Source: Paragordius varius (lineage: Eukaryota; Nematomorpha). From it: DNA of 64,000 nucleotides. The DNA lies in assembly GCA_964247055.1 (NCBI GenBank), contig OZ176059.1, forward strand, positions 2,170,001 through 2,234,000. Reading direction: 5' to 3'. Numbering within the stretch: the stretch's first letter is position 1; the number at the start of each line of letters is the position of its first letter. A model generated the notes under the pieces. The model worked only from the letters and a program-made list of their open reading frames with translations, was not told the DNA's origin and did no database searches. Shown here piece by piece: positions 12,417 to 20,425 of this stretch. The translations under genes were made by a program, and so were the position numbers.

Positions 12417-15400
12417 AAACATTAATTTTTTCAACCCTTGTACAGTAGTGAAAACTGAAATACGGACAAAACATAAAAATATAAGACAATTTTTTTTATA
12501 AAAGACAATCATACTTTTTGATTTTTTTCAGTATAACTCATTGTTTAAAATGGTAAAGATGTATATTGGTAACACAATCCATTCCATATTTTAGAATTGT
12601 ATATATGAATGATTAACAAGGTTTTAATAAGTATGGTCGGTTGTCTTTTAAATAAATATATTTGTCTTTACATTTTTCTGTTTTTTTGTCCATAGTATAT
12701 AATTTCAATTTTACTGTAATTTAACATATTTAAAACATGTATTTTATGATTTTTTAAGGCTTTTATGTGTTTTAATAAATTTTTTAATAATTTTTCTATA
12801 AATATGTTAATTTTATGATTTTTTAATGTTTTTTGTCAAAAAAATTTTAAATTTTCTATAAAACATTAATTTTATGATTTTTTTAAGTTTTTTTGTAAAG
12901 AGTTTTCTAAATTTTTCTATAAATATTAATGTTATAGTTGAAAGATATGACCCACGAAGGAATCGTTGGACAGGTGTGGCTAGTATGCATAAAAAGCGTA
13001 AGCATTTAGGCGCAGTTCCCCACAACGGTTTTATTTATGCCGTTGGGGGTAGGGATGAAACTAGTGAGCTTGATTGCGTTGAACGGTATTTTATAAATAA
13101 AATTGAAAATATTGCAAATTTTTTTATAATTTATGATATTTAAAAATATATAAAGTTACATCATATTTTCATAGATTTATAAAGTTATATCATATAATCT
13201 TTGATATAGTTTATTATAATTTGTTTTTTTATTAATTAATTAATACTATCTCCTTAAATATATTGTTTTAATAATTAGAAAGTTAGAAAGATATTGCAAG
13301 TTTTTTTTAATTATTGCCGAATAGCATATACAACAGAGGGGGCAGTATTATTGGCTTATAGTTATTTTTTACTTTTTACTATTATTAGCCAATAATAATT
13401 CCTTTGGCTGCACCTTTATACTATTTGACAATAATTTATAACTTTCTAGCAATGTATACTTACTTATACTGTAAAACTATTACCTTATATATGGCTTATG
13501 ATTTAAATATTTTTTTTAATAATAAAAAAGTTTATAAACAAAAATAATTGAAAGGGAAATCAAATATGAAGGGTGGTATTAAAGAGTTTTTTTTGGCAAA
13601 TTTATATATATTCAATAGTATAGTAATAGAAAAAATAAATTTAACTATTTGTTATTTGATTTTTTGCCAATATGTATTGCTTTTAAAAAAGTTAAAATAT
13701 TCAATTATTGTAAAAAATTGAACTTTTTGTTTTGTTTTACTCACGCACTGTCATTATATAAATACTTTCACAATTTTTACCTTAATCCTCCGTGTGATAT
13801 TCTATTTTTATCACCAATTTAATTACTATATGCTAAAATCTTTTTTTAAAGAAATATGAATGAATTTTATATGTTTTTCTTTTTAAATTTTTGATAATTT
13901 TTTTTATCAATATTTAGATATGATCCTAACACTAATACATGGTCTATGTTACCATCTATGAATTCTAGACGTAGTGGGGTATATATATATAATATAATAA
14001 AAATAAAAAAATTCCAAAAATAAAATTTTAACAAAAATAATTTTTTAAACTTTTGAATGAATTACAGTATGCATTTTAATGTATGTTCAATAATTTTATT
14101 GCCAGTCGAATAACATAAATGGTTTATCCAATGCGTAAAATACTGACCCACGAAATTATTTCGTAGTACTCATATGAAAGAGGATTGACGTGAGAATTAA
14201 CATAGGCTTTAATTTGATGGATATTTTGTAATGTTAAATTTTGAGAATATTATAGCAATTTATGTTAACATTTGTAATATTGTTGTTACGTATTTAGATG
14301 CGGAATTTAATGGGTTTTTATCTTTGATAAATTAATAAATATAAAATACGTATTTTAAGATTTTTTATGTTAAATTTTCCTATTAATAATAAATATTTTT
14401 CAACATGCTAAATACCTTTATTAATCAATATTGGTATTATAATTTTATAGAGTTGTTATTACTAATTAAAAAAACACAGGTAAATATATATTTGTGAAAA
14501 TTTAAATAGATTTTAGATTTTTGTCTTTTATGTTTTGCATTGTTAATTATTAATAATTTTTAAGTATTTCAGACATTTTTAGGTAAATATTCGGTTTTTA
14601 AATTTAGTCAAATTTAATTTTTTTGTTTTTTATGTAACATTACATATTTTGGACATTATTATAAATACAGGTAAAAATTGGGGTTTTTAAATTTAGTAAA
14701 AATTTAGTTTTTTTTTGTTTTTTAGGTTTTGCATTGTTAATTGTAATTAATTACTACATATTTTGGACATTATTAGAAATACAGGTAAAAATTGCGGTTT
14801 TTAATAAATTTAGTAAAAATTTAACATTCGTATTTTGTATCATTGTTACCTGTTATTAATTACTAAACATTTTGGACATTAAAAAAACAGGTGAAAATTG
14901 CGGTTTTTAATAAATTAATAAAATTTTTAATTTTTTGTTTAACCTTGCTAATTTATTAATTACTATATATTTTTGATACATTGATATATAGGTAAAAATT
15001 ACTATCATTTGCGGTTTTTTAAATTTTTAGGAAAATTATTTTTTTTGTTTTACATTGTAATATATTAAATATAGTTAACATATCTATGCATACAGGTAAA
15101 TATGCATGTTGCGGTTTTATGTTTGACATTTTATTTATCAAAATCCAACTATGTACATTTTAACAAACACCTTATGTCACCAAAGATTGAAAATAAGATA
15201 AGAATAAAACATCTTTAAAGTATCTGAATATCGCCAAATATAAATATATTTATTTAAATCATAAATGCATAATTATACAAAATATTCATAATATTATGTT
15301 TAAAATTAGCATTCTTCTTATTGATATTAATACAGGTAATTTCTTTCTAATATTGATATACGATGCGGTGCGTTCATGATGATCATATCTTAGGTAGATT

Positions 15401-17826
15401 CTATCATCTAAAATATAAGATAGAAAGGTATTTATTAATATATTAGAAAATTGATACCTGGATTCTAGAAGTATTTTTATCATAATTTTAAATATTGGGG
15501 GCAAAAACATTCAAAGTATGAAAGGAAACTAAATAAGGTTGACTTGGCTTTTTAACAAATTTGCAAAAAAATATTTTCTTCATGATAAAAAAATTCAAAA
15601 ATGATATTTTATGTTTTTGCCTTTTCGTTTAACTATCCTAAACCATAAATATGATATTCTTCACCAAAGCAATCAATGTTAGTGTGCCTGCTTAGTTTTT
15701 GGAGTGCTGTTGCATTCAAAGCTTTTGAAAAAAAATATTTGTTTCTATTTTCTATTTGACGTCATGGGTGATATCATATAGTCCTTTTTTATAGTTTGGG
15801 ATGGTAGAACGAAAACGCAAAAAATAAAAAGTATCATTTTTGAATTTTTTATCATGAAGAAAATATTTTTTTGCAAATTTAGTTGTTACAAGTCAACCTT
15901 ATTTAGTTTCTTTTCATACTTTAAATGTTTTTGCCCCCAATATTTAAAATTATGATAAAAATACTTCTAGAATCCAGGTATCAATTTTCTAATATATTAA
16001 TAAATACCTTTCTATCTTATATTTTAGATGATAGAATCTACCTAAGATATGATCATCATGAACGCACCGCATCGTATATCAATATTAGAAAGAAATTACC
16101 TGTATTAATATCAATAAGAAGAATGCTAATTTTAAACATAATATTATGAATATTTTGTATAATTATGCATTTATGATTTAAATAAATATATTTATATTTG
16201 GCGATATTCAGATACTTTAAAGATGTTTTATTCTTATCTTATTTTCAATCTTTGGTGACATAAGGTGTTTGTTAAAATGTACATAGTTGGATTTTGATAA
16301 ATAAAATGTCAAACATAAAACCGCAACATGCATATTTACCTGTATGCATAGATATGTTAACTATATTTAATATATTAGTTATCAATGTAAAACAAAAAAA
16401 ATAATTTTCCTAAAAATTTAAAAAACCGCAAATGATAGTAATTTTTACCTATATATCAATGTATCAAAAATATATAATAATTAATAAATTAGCAAGGTTA
16501 AACAAAAAATTAAAAATTTTATTAATTTATTAAAAACCGCAATTTTCACTTGTTTTTTTAGTGTCCAAAATGTTTAGTAATTAATAACAAATAACAATGA
16601 TACAAAATACGAATGTTAAATTTTTACTAAATTTATTAAAAACCGCAATTTTTACCTGTATTTATAATAATGTCCAAAATATGTAATAATTAATTACCAT
16701 TAACAATGCAAAACCTAAAAAAACAAAAAAAAACTAAATTTTTACTAAATTTGTTAAAAACCGCAATTTTTACCTGTATTTATAATAATGTCCAAAATAT
16801 GTAATAATTTATTACCATTAACAATGCAAAACCTAAAAAACAAAAAAAAACTAAATTTTTACTAAATTTGTTAAAAACCGCAATTTTTACCTGTATTTAT
16901 AATAATGTCCAAAATATGTAATAATTAATTACCATTAACAATGCAAAACCTAAAAAACAAAAAAAACTAAATTTTTACTAAATTTGTTAAAAACCGCAAT
17001 TTTTACCTGTATTTATAATAATGTCCAAAATATGTAATAATTAATTACCATTAACAATGCAAAACCTAAAAAACAAAAAAAAACTAAATTTTTACTAAAT
17101 TTGTTAAAAACCGCAATTTTTACCAGTATTTTTAATAATGTCCAAAATATGTAATAATTAATTACCATTAACAATGCAAAACCTAAAAAACAAAAAAAAA
17201 CTAAATTTTTACTAAATTTGTTAAAAACCGCAATTACCTGTATTTATAATAATGTCCAAAATATGTAGTAATTGATTACTATTAACAATGTTACATAAAA
17301 AAACAAAAAAATTAAATTTGACTAAATTTAAAAACCGAATATTTACCTGAAAATGTCTGAAATACTTAAAAATTATTAATAATTAACAAAACAACATAAA
17401 AGTATTTACCTGGTTTTTTTAATTAGTAATAACAACTCTATAAAATTATAATACCAATATTGATTAATAAAGGTATTTAGCATGTTGAAAAATATTTATT
17501 ATTAATAGGAAAATTTAACATAAAAAAAAAATACGTATTTTACTATTTATTAATTTATCAAAGATAAAAACCCATATAATTCCGCATCTAAATACGTAAC
17601 AACAATATTACAAATGTTAACATAAATTGCTATAATATTCTCAAAATTTAACATTACAAAATATTCATCAAATTAAAGCCTATGTTAATTCTCACGTCAA
17701 TCCTCTTTCATATGAGTACTACGAAATAATTTTGTGAGTCAGTATTTTACGCATTGGATAAACTATTTATGTTATTCGACTGGAAATAAAATTACTGAGC
17801 ATACATTAAAATGCATACTGTAAACA

Positions 17827-17858
<32 letters not shown>

Positions 17859-18082
17859 AAAGACAACCATACTTTAAATCAAATTTTTTCCAAATGTATT
17901 TACAATTATAAAATATATAATTGAGTGTGTTACTATTATACATCTCTATTCCATACTTTGCAATATTTAACAAAATTATTTAAATTTTACAAACTCGATA
18001 TTAAAAAATGGGTCTGTCTTTTAGAAAAAAATATTTGTCTTTATATTTTTACGTTTTGTCCGTATAATTCCAATTTTTACTG

Positions 18083-18123
<41 letters not shown>

Positions 18124-20376
18124 ATTTAAATGCCCCCCCCCCTCTATCAAATATATCATTTTAAGTTAACTCTAAGATATCATCATTAAAACCTTTGTTG
18201 TTCATTTTTTGATAAACTCGAAACGCGAATTCATTAAAAAATTATTTTCCTTAAAAATTTCAAATTTTTTTTAAAATAAATTAGGTTGGTTTAGCAGTTA
18301 TAATGGACCATTTAATTGCCGTGGGTGGGTTTGATGGTCGAACTTACCTTAAAACAATCGAAATACTCAATACTAATACCTTAAATGGATTAATCACAAC
18401 TGAAAGTTTTGAATCACACCAAAGTAATAACTTAAGCCAATCGAGTTTCAATATGGATAATAGCAATGAAAATACGAGTTTAAGGTATTTTTATAAGTTT
18501 TTTATTAAAATGTATATTTATGTTTAAAAAAATGTGGGAATTGTATAAAAATATGTAATTTAATTCGAGAAATAGTAAAACCCTGTATAAAATATTGAAA
18601 ATGATGTTGTTTTGTACAAAAAATATTATTTCTATTTATAAACTTACTATTTATGTAACCAACATTATGTTTTTTAGGATTATCAAATTTTGGGTAAAAG
18701 AAAAAAGAAAATGATTTATATTTTATACTATTGCACAAAATTTATTTCCTAATATGGGTTTATTTTCTTTTTAAAAAATTATTTATATGCGTGAAAAAGC
18801 CTTATAGTTTTTAAGTTGTTTATCGTATATAATAAGGGTAAGGAAAAGTTTATATGGGCACACTTGTAAATATTAATACAATTTTTATACTTTTTTCAAT
18901 CTTTTGGTATTTTATATTTTTTTCTACAAATTCGGATTATTAGAAATAATAATAATTTCAATCATCGTTTGATTTTAAATTTATTTTAATGGTTTTTATT
19001 ACTATTTAAATTTTTATATGATTATTTTTTTAAAGTTTTTTTTATTACTTATTTAAATTTTTGGAGTTTTATATCTTATTACTACGGAATTGTGAAATTT
19101 CTAAACATTTTCTTATTTAATCCTAATTTTTATTTTTTATTATATTTTTTTAGTATCGATTATACTAATAAAGTATGCATTTTAATGGTTGCATATTCCA
19201 CTCAATAGTTGGGCATCTGCAAAACAACAGTAGCGTATGGAAAAAAACGCCAAATGTTGAAAAAACTATTCTCTCCTTTATTTTTTTCTATACACTACAG
19301 TATTGCAAATTACCCTACTATAGTGGTGTGAAATAAGCAACCATTAAAATGCATACTAATAAGTTAAATCATTACTTGTTAAATATTCTAAAATATTATT
19401 CCTTATTCTTTATTTAAATTTGAAAATTTTCAGCTTTTGTAGAAATATTAAATTATATTAAAACCTTATTATTAACCTTTAATATTCTATATTTTGTTAA
19501 CAACTACCTTTTGAGTTTATAATAATCAAATGCCTTTGCTAATAGATTCCATTCTCTAGTTTATTTTAACTTTAATAATATTTTTTTTAATGGTATTATA
19601 CGGATTGTGTTAGAAATGAATACTTTATATCCATACCTATTAAATTTACTTAATTTCATTCTTTATTTCTTATATAAAGGTATATATATTTTTGTTAAAT
19701 TAGTTTTTGTATAGAAAATTTAAAACCCATTTTTATACCTTATTTAAATTATTTTTCTTTATAATAATATTCCTACGTAACGTATATTTTAGAAATGATA
19801 ATTCAATTCCATGCTTATTAAATGTAACACCGAATAATGATCTCATACCATTACAACAACAATCTAATTTTTCATTAATCCCTAATACTTTAACCTATGA
19901 CACAAATGCAAATGCAAATTCAACAAATATAAATGTGAATGGTTGGAAATTACATTCTGCCGTTATGAGTTCAAGACGATTGGGTTTAAAAAAAATACTT
20001 TTTCTAAATTATTTAATTCCGAGTTTTAAAGTTTAAGAACCAAAATCCAAATTTACTAGAGGAGGGGGGGGGGGGGTTAGTTTATAAAATTTCCGAAAAA
20101 TTCAGTAATCGGACTGGACTTAATTTTATCTTTTTTATATTTATTAACCGATTCTCCAATCCTAAAACGGTTATAACTGGACCGATATTTATATTGTAAG
20201 CTTTTTGCTCGAGGATATTGAAATTGTTAATAGGTTACAGCTTATATAACTGTAAAAGAAGCCCTACCTTTTATTTTTTTAATACGATGCGTTAAACATT
20301 ATTTTTCAATTTTAGTTATAAATTTTAGCAGGTAGAGTATAGTAATATATAATATATTTTATATTATTAGACAATA

Positions 20377-20425
<49 letters not shown>

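Larger units (their letters stand above)
14065..17820. mobile_element. Giant 3.76-kb palindromic element (family C long form)
   Basis: Starts CAGTATGCATTTTAATGTAT and ends ATACATTAAAATGCATACTG, with TA on both sides. Left arm about 14065-15645, right arm about 15790-17820, loop about 15646-15789. The right arm is some 450 bases longer because of extra copies of a 117-base repeat. No transposase frame was seen; a 74-codon frame appears once in each arm (15286-15510 and 15925-16149) only because the arms are copies. It shares its terminus with 190-235-bp elements elsewhere (family C), suggesting common mobilisation, probably Tc1/mariner-like. It lies in the Kelch gene intron. Confidence 0.9.

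Noticed and set aside
15286-15510. 74-codon frame, identical to one at 15925-16149 on the other strand
   Set aside because: Identity comes from the palindrome arms. Composition and lack of any domain argue against a gene.
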